Origin: Mesorhizobium sp. | GTDB lineage: Bacteria > Pseudomonadota > Alphaproteobacteria > Rhizobiales > Rhizobiaceae | Reading direction: 5' to 3' | Length of the DNA: 64,000 nucleotides | NCBI GenBank assembly: GCA_004020645.1 | Contig: SAQL01000013.1 | Span: 1 to 64,000 of the forward strand | In this document: one piece after another, positions 1 through 7,350 of the stretch | Layout of the letters: every line of letters begins with the position of its first letter | Position numbering within the stretch: the stretch's first letter is position 1 | Made by a program: the position numbers and the translations under genes | Notes under the pieces: generated by a model | Told to the model about the DNA's origin: nothing | The model's input: only the letters and a program-made list of their open reading frames with translations | Databases searched by the model: none

Positions 1-55
1 CGAGGGGGTCAGTTCTTCATTTCGTCAGGGGGTCAGTTTCTCAATTCGGCCGACA
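1..55. mobile_element. Probable terminal end of an IS21-family element
   Basis: An 11-bp word (GGGGGTCAGTT) occurs twice as a direct repeat, at 4-14 and 28-38, 24 bp apart. The stretch finishes with CA at 54-55, so read on the minus strand it begins TGTCGGCCG and then carries two TGACCCCC words. Ends with TG/CA tips and several direct repeats are the usual layout of IS21-type elements in rhizobia. The transposase genes would lie to the left, outside the window. Only one end is visible, so this is inference from the terminal pattern. Confidence 0.45.
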
Positions 56-60
56 GGATT

Positions 61-88
61 GGGCATCCTGCCCATGTAGCGTTGCCCA
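61..88. repeat. 28-bp hairpin repeat, copy 1, upstream of the ParB-like gene
   Basis: A 28-bp word starting GGGCATCCTGCCCA and ending GTTGCCCA is found here and again, identical, at 1150-1177. It contains the perfect inverted repeat GGGCA-TCC-TGCCC followed by another TGCCCA. Both copies lie about 80-110 bp upstream of a plus-strand start codon, which suggests a shared regulatory or processing element of this phage-like gene run. Confidence 0.6.
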
Positions 89-164
89 TCCAGCTACCAA
101 AGACCCCTTACCAGACGAGGGGGGGCACCCGCTTTTTCTCAATATTTTCAACGAAAGGTTCCAA

Positions 165-1034
165 ATGACGGAACAGATATCCACTCCTGAGGCCCTCCGG
201 TTAATCCGACAGGCTCTCGAAACCAACGGCTCCACGCCACCCACTCCCCTCCCGATCCATCTCGACCTCAAGGGACCCGTTGGACCCTCGCGCGTCACTT
301 CAATGACAAGCGTGTTCCAGCCGCGTGAACTCGACGGGCGCAAGCTAGAGGGTGAGCGCCACATTGAGACCTTGATGGCCGCTATCGGCTCCCCGTCCAA
401 TCCTACCTACCTCGATCCTCTGGTTGTCTGGTGGGGCGGAGACCGCTGGTTTGTCATTGATGGGCATCACCGTCGTCATGCCTACCTCCGCGCGGGTGTT
501 CACAAGCATATCCCGGTTGAGGTCTTCGAGGGGACGCTAGAGGAGGCCTTGGCGTTTGCCGTGGAGGCCAATTCAAAGGACCGTCTACCCATGACCCTTG
601 CCGAGAAACTCGACCGTGCTTGGTTCCTAACGGTCACCACAGACCTATCCCGCGACCGTATACGCCGCAGTTGTTCCGTAGCGGATGGCACCGTGAAGAA
701 CATGCGTAGGGTCCGGGATGCCCTGAGGGAAACAGGCGCAACCCAAGACCATCTCATGTCCCTCTCGTGGCAAGATGCCCGTGACGAGTTGCAGGGCTTC
801 GCACCCAAGCAGCCGATACCTGATTGGCGTTCCAAGCTGGTCGCTGATTATGAGCGCCGTCTCCGCAAGACCTTCGGTTCCCAATTGTTCAAGAATGCCG
901 ACATCCTCGCCGAGGCCCTTGTGGTTCTCGACAAGCGTTTCCCCGAGTGGCTCCTTGAGGCCCCGGCCTTCAGTGAGCATGTCGAGGCCAACCTCGATCG
1001 CTTGATCGCGGAACGGGACAATCCCGACTACTGA
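165..1034 (+). CDS. ParB-like nuclease domain protein
   Basis: A 289-residue protein. Residues about 60-130 carry the ParB/sulfiredoxin-type N-terminal domain with the signature VIDGHHRRHAYLRAG, where the GHHRRHA stretch matches the nucleotide-binding G-ER-R motif of ParB relatives. Residues about 135-190 resemble the helix-turn-helix part that follows it in ParB proteins. A CTP-dependent DNA-binding or nicking role would be usual for the fold, but there is no ParA partner here, so partition is unlikely. The start ATG follows GAAAGG at a sensible distance. It is the first gene of a plus-strand phage-like set and uses many C- and T-ending codons, unlike the chromosomal genes to the right. The fold is well supported; the biological role is unknown. 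Confidence 0.75.
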   Translation: MTEQISTPEALRLIRQALETNGSTPPTPLPIHLDLKGPVGPSRVTSMTSVFQPRELDGRKLEGERHIETLMAAIGSPSNPTYLDPLVVWWGGDRWFVIDGHHRRHAYLRAGVHKHIPVEVFEGTLEEALAFAVEANSKDRLPMTLAEKLDRAWFLTVTTDLSRDRIRRSCSVADGTVKNMRRVRDALRETGATQDHLMSLSWQDARDELQGFAPKQPIPDWRSKLVADYERRLRKTFGSQLFKNADILAEALVVLDKRFPEWLLEAPAFSEHVEANLDRLIAERDNPDY

Positions 1035-1149
1035 TAAGGGCAGGCGGTCCGAACCCTAAGCCAGACTTAGACCAAGGTTCCCGCTTGCCTCCGCTCTCAG
1101 AAATCATGGCGTACCTACGCCCCAGATGTGTGGGTACAATCCCCTGACT

Positions 1150-1177
1150 GGGCATCCTGCCCATGTAGCGTTGCCCA
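1150..1177. repeat. 28-bp hairpin repeat, copy 2
   Basis: Identical to 61-88. Here the flanks extend the symmetry: ACTGGGCA at 1147-1154 pairs with TGCCCAGT at the far end, so the whole element can fold back on itself or act as a palindromic binding site. It lies about 80 bp before the ribosome-binding site of the next gene. Confidence 0.6.
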
Positions 1178-1217
1178 GTCCTCTGTGCCCTTGGGCAAGT
1201 CCCTAGCGTACAACACA

Positions 1218-1231
1218 CTCCCTTCGGGGAG
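1218..1231 (+). promoter_or_regulatory. UUCG-tetraloop hairpin in a 5' leader
   Basis: CTCCC at 1218-1222 and GGGAG at 1227-1231 pair around a TTCG loop, giving a short, very stable hairpin 27 bp before the next start codon. There is no T-run, so it looks like an RNA-stabilising or processing hairpin rather than a terminator. Confidence 0.4.
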
Positions 1232-1258
1232 CTTTCCACATAACCATAGGAGGTCGCC

Positions 1259-2158
1259 ATGTGCGATCTATCTCTCGCCCTCGGCATCGCTGCCGGGGCC
1301 GCACAAGCTGCCGGTGAGGCATCTGCTGCCGCCGCCAACTCCAAGAGCCTCCAAGCTCGCTCCAACCCTGAGAGGAACGTTATGGCATCCCCTGTCACTC
1401 GGGGTCTCCCGCGCGATTGGCGTGTTGGACCCCAAGTTTCCACAAGCGGCCACCAGTTGCGTTGTCGTCAGATCACGAACGAAACCAAGACCTGCGACTG
1501 CCCTGGCTGCACCCGTAAGCGTTCGGGGGTCTCCCGCTATTGTGGCCCCCACCGGGACGCCGCGAGTTCTCGGGGCGACCCCTTGGCCCGCCTTCCGTCC
1601 CGCAACGAACTGACCATCTTCAAGAAGGCTATCGACCTCTACATGCGAACAGACCCCAAGTTTGCCGCGCGTGTGGGGGTAGACCTCAGGGCTCTTGAGG
1701 CCCGCATGGTCCTCCCCGCGTCCTTCTGCCTGAGCGTTGCTGACATCCACCCAAAGCTCCCCCAGATCGCCAAGGCCAAGGGGCTTCTAGCCAACTGGCA
1801 ACACAAGGACCGCCGCACCTATACCGAAGCGGTCATTCACGCGTTGGCGCTCATCGGTTGGATGCATGTCTACTTCCATTCCGGCCAGGCCGGGGGCCTC
1901 TGGGAGAACCGCAACCGGTTTCTTGAGACCCGTGCGGGTGCCCTCTTGGGAGACTTCCGAAAAACCATCGGCACCACCACGCTGGTCAAAAAGGCCTCGG
2001 GGGCAACCCATCGTCACCTTGGCCGAGACTTCGTTCGACATGCCCAACAGACATACGGGAAGGACTTCTGGTCTTCCCCCGTCTCCACTAACGACGGTCA
2101 GTCAATGACCCTCCTCGACTACACCCGCATGGCCCTTAAGGCCGCGAACCTCCTTTAG
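1259..2158 (+). CDS. Phage-like protein with zinc-finger motif and virion-protein-like N-terminus
   Basis: A 299-residue protein with a textbook ribosome-binding site (AGGAGG, 5 bp before ATG). The first 40 residues, MCDLSLALGIAAGAAQAAGE and an Ala/Asn-rich tail, resemble the start of podovirus internal virion proteins (T7 gp14-like proteins often begin MCDP followed by small residues). From about residue 68 the character changes: a CRQ...CDCPGC...YCGPH cluster looks like a zinc-binding motif, and the C-terminal 180 residues are unrecognised. A second ATG at 1382, preceded by GAGAGG, could start a shorter protein lacking the N-terminal part. The function is unknown; a mosaic phage gene is the best description. 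Confidence 0.6.
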   Translation: MCDLSLALGIAAGAAQAAGEASAAAANSKSLQARSNPERNVMASPVTRGLPRDWRVGPQVSTSGHQLRCRQITNETKTCDCPGCTRKRSGVSRYCGPHRDAASSRGDPLARLPSRNELTIFKKAIDLYMRTDPKFAARVGVDLRALEARMVLPASFCLSVADIHPKLPQIAKAKGLLANWQHKDRRTYTEAVIHALALIGWMHVYFHSGQAGGLWENRNRFLETRAGALLGDFRKTIGTTTLVKKASGATHRHLGRDFVRHAQQTYGKDFWSSPVSTNDGQSMTLLDYTRMALKAANLL

Positions 2159-2168
2159 GAAAAACATT

Positions 2169-2924
2169 ATGTCCAACTACTTCGACCCCACCGCATCCGA
2201 GACGATGCGTATGCCCAACCCTATGGACGACAGGTCCGGCTGGGTAGGTCCCCCAAGCAATCCGAACTACGCCATCGGCTCTGCCGCTGGTCCCGCACCG
2301 GAGGGCAAAGTGTTTGTTCCCGGCATGAACACCTACGTAGATTTTGACATTGCCGAACAGCTTGGCCTTGTGGGACCCCAAGGCACCTCCATTGTCCCCG
2401 CGTTTACCCTCACTCCGAATGAGGCCTCACTCGACCATCGGGCAATCCCGGCTGGCGACAATCCCCTTGAAGACGTCAACATCGAAGAGATGTCCGACGA
2501 GGAACTTGAGGCTCTCCAGGATCAGCTTGAGATCGACGCCGACGACCGCGAACCATCCCTCTCTGAAACCCTCGACGACATTGCCGAGTGCTTCACGCCT
2601 GAGGCCTTCGTCGACGGGGTGGAAACAATGGTCGAAACGGGGGACTTCAACGACACCATCGCCCGTCTCTCTGAGGCCACCGGCTTGGACGCAGTGACAG
2701 CCACCAACCTGCTCGAAACAACCGTGATGGAAGCGACCCCCATTGCATCCGAACAGATCGGCGGCGAACGCTGGAACGCGCTTCTCTATGCGGCATCCCG
2801 CACCGACGACAGCTTAGCCCGTCGCATCGTCTCAGATGTGGTGACTGGTCGGCTGGACCCTGCCCGATTGGCAAACGCCTATTCACTGTGGTGGCAGTCT
2901 CTTCCGGATGACGACGAGGCCTAA
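2169..2924 (+). CDS. Acidic hypothetical protein, phage-like
   Basis: A 251-residue, strongly acidic protein with no cysteine-rich or membrane segments. Residues about 100-150 are dominated by Asp and Glu (for example EEMSDEELEALQDQLE), and a Gly/Pro-rich, low-complexity N-terminus precedes them. The acidic, helical make-up and position in a phage-like run fit a scaffolding or assembly protein, but no signature supports this. It begins 10 bp after the preceding stop behind an A-rich, weak ribosome-binding site and is in the same transcription unit. Confidence 0.55.
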   Translation: MSNYFDPTASETMRMPNPMDDRSGWVGPPSNPNYAIGSAAGPAPEGKVFVPGMNTYVDFDIAEQLGLVGPQGTSIVPAFTLTPNEASLDHRAIPAGDNPLEDVNIEEMSDEELEALQDQLEIDADDREPSLSETLDDIAECFTPEAFVDGVETMVETGDFNDTIARLSEATGLDAVTATNLLETTVMEATPIASEQIGGERWNALLYAASRTDDSLARRIVSDVVTGRLDPARLANAYSLWWQSLPDDDEA

Positions 2925-2927
2925 AAA

Positions 2928-3002
2928 ATGCTCGGCTACATCAACATCGCTTACGCCCTCACGACCCTAACCGCGACCCTGCTCGCTGTACTCCAATTCT
3001 GA
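2928..3002 (+). CDS. 24-residue hydrophobic peptide
   Basis: A short frame of 24 codons squeezed between two genes (3 bp after the preceding stop, 21 bp before the next start). The product, MLGYINIAYALTTLTATLLA plus four residues, is one transmembrane segment with almost no charge. Small hydrophobic peptides of this kind occur in phage operons as holin-like or membrane-acting proteins. It is supported by tight packing and composition only, and there is no strong ribosome-binding site. Confidence 0.4.
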   Translation: MLGYINIAYALTTLTATLLAVLQF

Positions 3003-3023
3003 TTTTGTAAAGGACCCCCCACT

Positions 3024-3563
3024 ATGGCCAAGAAACCGATGACCCGCGAGGAACTCCTCGCCCAACTCGAATCTCTCGACAACTCCACTGAGATTGCAAA
3101 GCTCAACGCCGAGGTCTCTCGACTGACCGAGGAGAACGCCTCGCTTCTGTCCCAGCGCCAGGAGCTTGAACGCCAGCTTAAGCAGGAGCGCGAGGCTATG
3201 CAGTTGGTCCGCGACGCCATCCGCAAGGTGGACATTCGGACACGGTCTCACGGTGCAGACAGGCCCGGCCAAGCTGAGATTGCCGCAGCTGCGGACCGTG
3301 CTGGACGAATGGAATGGGCAGAGGTGCAGCTTGGTATTCAGAGGGGCACACACGACCCCGTAACGGGCAAGCCCTATACCGCTGAGACCAAACCGCAGCG
3401 TGTCTTAACCGCAGGGGCACCCAAGGTGACCCAGACGGAACTCGCGTCTTTCTTTCCGTCCCTGAGTGGCCCTGAGGTGGACGTGACGGACAGCGCCGAC
3501 GCTTTGGTTGATACCAATCTGTCGGAACTCAAGACCGCTTTGGAAATCGCCAAGGCGGAATGA
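3024..3563 (+). CDS. Coiled-coil hypothetical protein
   Basis: A 179-residue protein. Residues about 8-70 form a clear heptad pattern rich in Leu, Glu, Gln and Arg (a long coiled coil), followed by a less ordered part and an acidic C-terminus. The start ATG follows AAAGGA at good spacing. It is the last convincing gene of the plus-strand phage-like run. No family is recognised; a structural or assembly role would suit a coiled coil but is speculative. Confidence 0.6.
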   Translation: MAKKPMTREELLAQLESLDNSTEIAKLNAEVSRLTEENASLLSQRQELERQLKQEREAMQLVRDAIRKVDIRTRSHGADRPGQAEIAAAADRAGRMEWAEVQLGIQRGTHDPVTGKPYTAETKPQRVLTAGAPKVTQTELASFFPSLSGPEVDVTDSADALVDTNLSELKTALEIAKAE

Positions 3564-3746
3564 GAGTCCGACACCGCGCCCCCATGCCTGCCCTACTTTC
3601 GTATCTCAAATTCAGTTTGGAGACGGTGGGGTGGGGTGCGCGGGTTTCTCCCGGTGCCGATGCGTTCTTCATTACGGTCAACGCGTGGGCACCGGGAATA
3701 ATCTGGATCAAGTAACCTTGACCATCCCTGTTCGCTTCCTAAGAAC

Positions 3747-3929
3747 GTGGAACGCGTCTTGGATGCAGCCGAAACGTATGAAGAATACCTCCCCCGCCTG
3801 AATCGGTTGAGCAAGTGCCTCCTAATCCGAGGCTCTTACGACAAGCGCACCGGGGAGGTTTTTCCTACGGATACCTACTGCCTGCAAGTTGTCTGGCACG
3901 ACCTTCGGCAGTGGGTATTTGCGAGTTAG
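3747..3929 (+). CDS. Possible 60-residue hypothetical protein
   Basis: A 60-codon frame starting at GTG with a protein-like composition (LDAAETYEEYLPRLNRLSK, then a mixed hydrophobic end). It stands alone in an otherwise gene-free 595-bp stretch (3564-4158) and ends about 95 bp before the terminator at 4026. There is no clear ribosome-binding site, so it could be a gene remnant. Confidence 0.25.
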   Translation: MERVLDAAETYEEYLPRLNRLSKCLLIRGSYDKRTGEVFPTDTYCLQVVWHDLRQWVFAS

Positions 3930-4025
3930 TGGGCCGCACATTATCCTATCTCCACCCGTATATATATTCCAATAGACCATACAGGACTTATTTGGAGTGT
4001 CTGGCACGCAAACGTTACTTTTGTG

Positions 4026-4065
4026 ACCTGTCCTTGGATCTACATAGATTCTACAGGTTTTTTTT
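4026..4065 (+). terminator. Rho-independent terminator of the phage-like run
   Basis: ACCTGT (4026-4031) pairs with ACAGGT (4053-4058), with a nested ATCTA-CA-TAGAT hairpin inside, followed by eight T residues. This is a convincing plus-strand terminator for the genes beginning at 165 and marks the end of that unit. Confidence 0.6.
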
Positions 4066-4158
4066 ACTCGTATCATAAGGAACGTTCGCCTGACTAGTGC
4101 ATGCCGATGCACCGACGGCAATGGCTATGGTAGTGGCTATGCGGATCATCACAGCTCC

Positions 4159-4539
4159 TCAGCTACTTTTTGACAGTCGAAACCAGACGAAGTCACACGC
4201 CAAACAGAAAACAAGGAAAAACGGCGAAATCCTCCTGGCTCTCGACGACGTTCGAAACGATATAAATAAAAGCAATAAAATTGATATACCGTATATCCAA
4301 ATGCTCACCAAGAGATACCGGTACCCGGCCAGCACGTAAAGCCCCCTAAGTCCATGCCTGAAATAGAAAACCTGCACCAAATCTACTGCGTAAATCGAAG
4401 GAATAATTATTAGCAGATATGTGAAGGCGTTCTTTGCAGAAAGTAAATTGGTTACATTTACAACCCACAGGACCGCGACAATAACTAGAACGAATATTGG
4501 GAATGATGGACTTCCGAAAAATATCGGTTCTGATGTCAT
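4159..4539 (-). CDS. Small integral membrane protein
   Basis: A 126-residue, AT-rich gene on the minus strand. The product has about four hydrophobic segments (around residues 10-30, 38-58, 72-95 and 102-120) separated by short basic loops, so a four-helix inner-membrane protein is likely. It stands alone in a clearly AT-rich island, unlike the GC-rich host genes, which points to foreign origin. No family is recognised; a superinfection-exclusion or cargo role would be typical of such lone genes in prophages but cannot be shown. Confidence 0.5.
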   Translation of the reverse strand: MTSEPIFFGSPSFPIFVLVIVAVLWVVNVTNLLSAKNAFTYLLIIIPSIYAVDLVQVFYFRHGLRGLYVLAGYRYLLVSIWIYGISILLLLFISFRTSSRARRISPFFLVFCLACDFVWFRLSKSS

Positions 4540-4756
4540 CCCTTATTCTCTCAAATATCTCATGTTTCCCCCAAGACAACCGCCTTTGAACCATGATTCG
4601 TCGCCTGTACCAAGGCGGGTTTGTAACAGGATAATCGCCTTGGAGGAGCTTTCGAGCGGATACATGCTTTCTTTACCGGTAAGTCAAAGGCCCACTTGTC
4701 GAGTTCAGGCCATCCGTGTTCATTGGGATTCGCACTGGGCTTGAGGGAGGCAACTT

Positions 4757-5131
4757 TTGAACCGCATTTTGATTACCCTCGGCGCGGCAGTTTGCGTCCT
4801 ATCTTCGGCTGCTTCAGCCGGACAGGGATTGCAGCAAAACATTAACTTCATGGCTCGGATGCCCGACGCCAAGTTGAATTTGGCCGCTACAATGGCAGGT
4901 AACGTCATCGGTGCTATGCAAAGATGCCGGGCACTGAGGCCAACCGAAGATGGAAAAGCCATTATAGCTGTCCCAAGCCTTTTGTGGGACGGTGTGGATA
5001 AACACCTGACACCCAATCCACCTAAGTTCAAAAGGGCCATCCGCGCCTATGAAGCCGCTTACTACAAAGCGGTGCGGCGCAGGGATGATTGCCAGACTGA
5101 GAAGGCCAAGTACCCGTGGCTCTACCGGTAG
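4757..5131 (+). CDS. Secreted hypothetical protein
   Basis: A 124-residue protein with a cleavable signal peptide (MNRILITLGAAVCVLSSAASA, then GQG), so it is exported to the periplasm. The mature part is about 100 residues, has two cysteines that could form a disulfide, and ends KYPWLYR. It starts after GAGGCAA behind a TTG or ATG choice, with the ATG-equivalent frame giving the full signal sequence. No family is recognised. It lies between two AT-rich islands and has no obvious operon partner. Confidence 0.5.
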   Translation: MNRILITLGAAVCVLSSAASAGQGLQQNINFMARMPDAKLNLAATMAGNVIGAMQRCRALRPTEDGKAIIAVPSLLWDGVDKHLTPNPPKFKRAIRAYEAAYYKAVRRRDDCQTEKAKYPWLYR

Positions 5132-5173
5132 ATAGCTGTCATCATATCCTTAATCAATCTCGGAGAGATTAAT

Positions 5174-5524
5174 GTGCATATGACTGTTATTTTGTCTGTT
5201 GTAACCTTTCACGTGTATAGCTCTGGTTACATCCATATCGATTATGTTAACGACGACCGATTTCGAACGTGTGTGGCTAGTTACGCTTCTTCTTCTTTTT
5301 GCGAATGCGCTATACGTGTCTCCGACTACCTTGAGGACAACGATAGTATTTTGGAGATCTTTCTGCATGCAAAAGATAGGAAACTTGCTGTTAAGATGGC
5401 TGAAGATTTAATCTCAAGTGACAAATACAACAATCATGTCTTTGCCTCAAGAAAAGAGAAATCAGAATTTGTTAGGGGAAAGTTTGGGCTTTTTGTAAGT
5501 CAACTGGACCGGAAGTGCAGGTAG
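5174..5524 (+). CDS. AT-rich hypothetical protein
   Basis: A 116-residue protein encoded in AT-rich DNA. GGAGAG at 5162-5167 is well placed for the GTG at 5174 (an ATG follows two codons later). The first 20 residues are hydrophobic and might be a signal or anchor; the rest is mixed and charged, with four cysteines. Its base composition differs sharply from the neighbouring GC-rich genes, suggesting recent acquisition. The function is unknown. Confidence 0.45.
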   Translation: MHMTVILSVVTFHVYSSGYIHIDYVNDDRFRTCVASYASSSFCECAIRVSDYLEDNDSILEIFLHAKDRKLAVKMAEDLISSDKYNNHVFASRKEKSEFVRGKFGLFVSQLDRKCR

Positions 5525-5531
5525 AAGGAAA

Positions 5532-5612
5532 TCAAAGGTCGAAGGCGACGACAACGATCAGCTTAGGGGCCTTCGGCTGCGGAAGAATGTCTCTGACATG
5601 TTCGATGCCTTT
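5532..5612 (-). pseudogene. Decayed fragments of the 6813-7725 gene pair
   Basis: On the minus strand this stretch encodes PKAPKLIVVVAFDL and then stops, matching the PPKLIVVTAFDRD part of the gene at 6813-7097. Immediately before it lies a diverged copy of the 3' end of the gene at 7351-7725 (the DNA around TCTCTGACATG is shared). The two fragments are joined directly, without the roughly 250-bp spacer seen in the intact copy. With the paralog at 5640-5846 it forms a shrunken duplicate of the 7.0-7.96 kb block. Confidence 0.55.
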
Positions 5613-5639
5613 CGTGGCCCTTAGTCGGTCCCACCTCGC

Positions 5640-5846
5640 CTACGTCTGTGCCTCCCCCGGGTAACCACATAGCTCACGGCAGGAGCCCATAAGGCCCACC
5701 TCGCGCTCCAATGAGGCATTCGCGACAAGAGGCGCCTTCACTGCCTCTCGGGCATCCCTGTCGTGCCAAGCTATCAGCTTGATCGCCTCGGAATGCAGTT
5801 CGGCCTTAGCTTCGGCGTCCAGATGCAATTGGGTCAAGCCAGGCAT
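5640..5846 (-). CDS. Paralog of the small protein at 7753-7962, possibly decaying
   Basis: About 68 residues. LDAEAKAELHSEAIKLIAWHD matches the product at 7753-7962 almost residue for residue and the DNA is clearly related. The intact paralog has GGAGG placed before its ATG; here the equivalent bases are changed and the original start is lost, so either the ATG at 5846 or a longer frame from 5900 would have to be used. The C-terminal half differs from the paralog. It may be a surviving divergent gene or a dying copy. Confidence 0.4.
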   Translation of the reverse strand: MPGLTQLHLDAEAKAELHSEAIKLIAWHDRDAREAVKAPLVANASLEREVGLMGSCRELCGYPGEAQT

Positions 5847-5969
5847 CAAAGCCCGCGTGATGCACCTTTGGGGGCGAGGAAGATCTTCGCCATGCCTCAC
5901 CGCAGGACTTCTGGGATGAATCCACGAAGAGGCGATGAAGGCAGACTTGTCCTTCGCATCGACAGAAGC

Positions 5970-6536
5970 TCAGCGTTCATCCGGGGCTATCACTGGCGGC
6001 TTGATGTCGGTCCGGTAGAACCAGCGTATTTTCACCTCTACAACCTCGGCGGAATCAACGCTCACGCAATCCGATTTCCGGTTCCTGTACTCCGGAATCT
6101 CAATCCAGACAGTGCAGCGATAAAATCGCGGATCGTTGAGGTGATGTTTCCTATAGAAGATAACTACCGTGTTGACACCATCCAGCACCTCTTCGCGCAG
6201 TTGGTGACAATCCGAACGGCGGGCATTGTCAACGATACTGTACGGCTTGCTGCGCCAAGGCTGGTAAGGTGCCCTTCGCTGGTATATCACGCCATTGTCG
6301 TAAACCGACTCGCTGTGGATCACACTGCGTTGATGGGGCCTCTTGATCACGAGGTCCCACGTCGCCTGAAAGGCGGGCATCCTGGCGAGCGCTTCATTAG
6401 CCGCAGCCATGGGGTAACATGCATCTTCAATCTGCTGATTGTTGCGCAAATCTGCAAAAGATGCCGAAGGCAAACACGCCGCGCTGACGGCGAGGGCGGC
6501 GAATCTTGTCAAAAGGCTCATCATCGTTGGAAGCAT
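5970..6536 (-). CDS. Periplasmic hypothetical protein
   Basis: A 188-residue protein with a signal peptide (MLPTMMSLLTRFAALAVSAA and a probable cut after SASFA), thus exported. The mature part has four cysteines, is rich in Arg and aromatic residues, and has a RRSDCHQLREEVLDG stretch near its middle. Starts at 6536 and 6521 (MMSLLTRF) are both possible; the second gives a more typical signal peptide. It follows the frameshifted zinc-binding gene on the same strand and may be the tail of that operon. No family is recognised. Confidence 0.5.
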   Translation of the reverse strand: MLPTMMSLLTRFAALAVSAACLPSASFADLRNNQQIEDACYPMAAANEALARMPAFQATWDLVIKRPHQRSVIHSESVYDNGVIYQRRAPYQPWRSKPYSIVDNARRSDCHQLREEVLDGVNTVVIFYRKHHLNDPRFYRCTVWIEIPEYRNRKSDCVSVDSAEVVEVKIRWFYRTDIKPPVIAPDER

Positions 6537-6593
6537 GTCTCGTCTGGCGCCGTGAGATGGAATCTCCGACTGAATTAGACCATGCCTGGGGCC

Positions 6594-6777
6594 TTAGAGG
6601 AAGCGCTCGCCGTCGGCGCGGTGCTCGAAACAGAACCAGTGCGGCGTCTGCCTGGGCTTGGCAAAGCCCCATCCTGGCATTCTTGCAGCAGCCGGGATGC
6701 TCGCACCGATGGTGTTGAATGCCGGGGCGCGTGACGGGCTCCATTGCATCCGGAAGGCGGATCAGTTCGTCGCTCAT
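6594..6777 (-). pseudogene. Frameshifted zinc-binding small protein
   Basis: From the ATG at 6777 the frame reads MSDELIRLPDAMEPV, then HRCEHPGCCKNA. After about position 6670 the expected continuation, WGFAKPRQTPHWFCFEHRADGERFL and stop at 6594, lies one frame over. Together the parts give a small rhizobial-type protein with a CEHPGC...CFEH zinc ligand set. In the original frame translation runs on into unrelated sequence. One extra base near GCCAGGATGGGG explains the shift. It is either a pseudogene or a base error. It lies between 7097 and 6536 in a minus-strand set. Confidence 0.6.
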
Positions 6778-6812
6778 CCTATGATCCTCCCATCTGAGCA
6801 AGAGCCACCTCT

Positions 6813-7097
6813 TCACTCCATGTCGGGCACGTCGCCGCCCACAAACAGGGTCGTCGGCTCCCCGTATTCGCCCAGCGACGGGTTAGCATCGCGCGACCAC
6901 GCAATGACGCCAGCATGTTTCACCACCAGACCCTTGGCGGTCCTTATGGCCCTATCCTCGGTCTGCTGTTCGGCTGGCCCAAAGACAGGCTGAAGGTCGC
7001 CGCTCTCGTCGCGGTCGAAGGCGGTGACCACGATGAGCTTAGGGGGGTTGCCGATCACGCCAAGCGCGGCGATAGCTCTGAATGACGCGGGTTGCAC
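6813..7097 (-). CDS. Rhizobial conserved small hypothetical protein
   Basis: A 94-residue protein. The central part, KLIVVTAFDRDESGDLQPVF, is followed by EDRAIRTAKGLVVKHAGVIAWSRDA and ends with a Gly-Glu-Tyr-Gly segment and GDVPDME, a layout seen in small uncharacterised rhizobial proteins, often near prophage genes. A GTG inside the N-terminal part could be the true start. It overlaps nothing, and the frameshifted gene at 6777 starts 36 bp downstream, so the two are probably cotranscribed. A truncated copy of it exists at 5532-5612. The molecular function is unknown. Confidence 0.6.
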   Translation of the reverse strand: MQPASFRAIAALGVIGNPPKLIVVTAFDRDESGDLQPVFGPAEQQTEDRAIRTAKGLVVKHAGVIAWSRDANPSLGEYGEPTTLFVGGDVPDME

Positions 7098-7168
7098 TCG
7101 GGTTGCCCATGCGTACCAGCCCCGACGGCATCCTCTTGAGGGAATAGATCGACGAAAGGATTTTTTGA

Positions 7169-7333
7169 GTGGATGTAATATTAGACTTCATACTGACAAA
7201 GATTTATCATTGGATACAGCGCAGAAAAAATAACAAAGTTAAGTTTGTCCTATTTATGATTTGGGGGTTTGTGTCGCTGTTATTAGCACTTTTGATGGTC
7301 TATCTGCTATTCGTCCGTGGATTTACATTCTAA
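7169..7333 (+). CDS. 54-residue membrane peptide on the opposite strand
   Basis: An AT-rich, 55-codon frame starting at GTG, with AAAGGA eight bases upstream and a stop codon directly before it. The product has an amphipathic basic N-terminal half (HWIQRRKNNKVKF) and one long transmembrane helix (FVSLLLALLMVYLLFV). It lies in an AT-rich insert that separates two minus-strand genes, and the related decayed block at 5.5 kb lacks this insert. It is a plausible small membrane protein gene acquired as an extra cassette. Confidence 0.4.
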   Translation: MDVILDFILTKIYHWIQRRKNNKVKFVLFMIWGFVSLLLALLMVYLLFVRGFTF

Positions 7334-7350
7334 GCAGTCCTAGACGGGGT

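Noticed and set aside
6427..6816. 129-codon frame as an intact gene
   Set aside because: Only its first third resembles a protein; the rest is out of frame with the zinc-binding continuation, so a frameshifted gene is the better reading.
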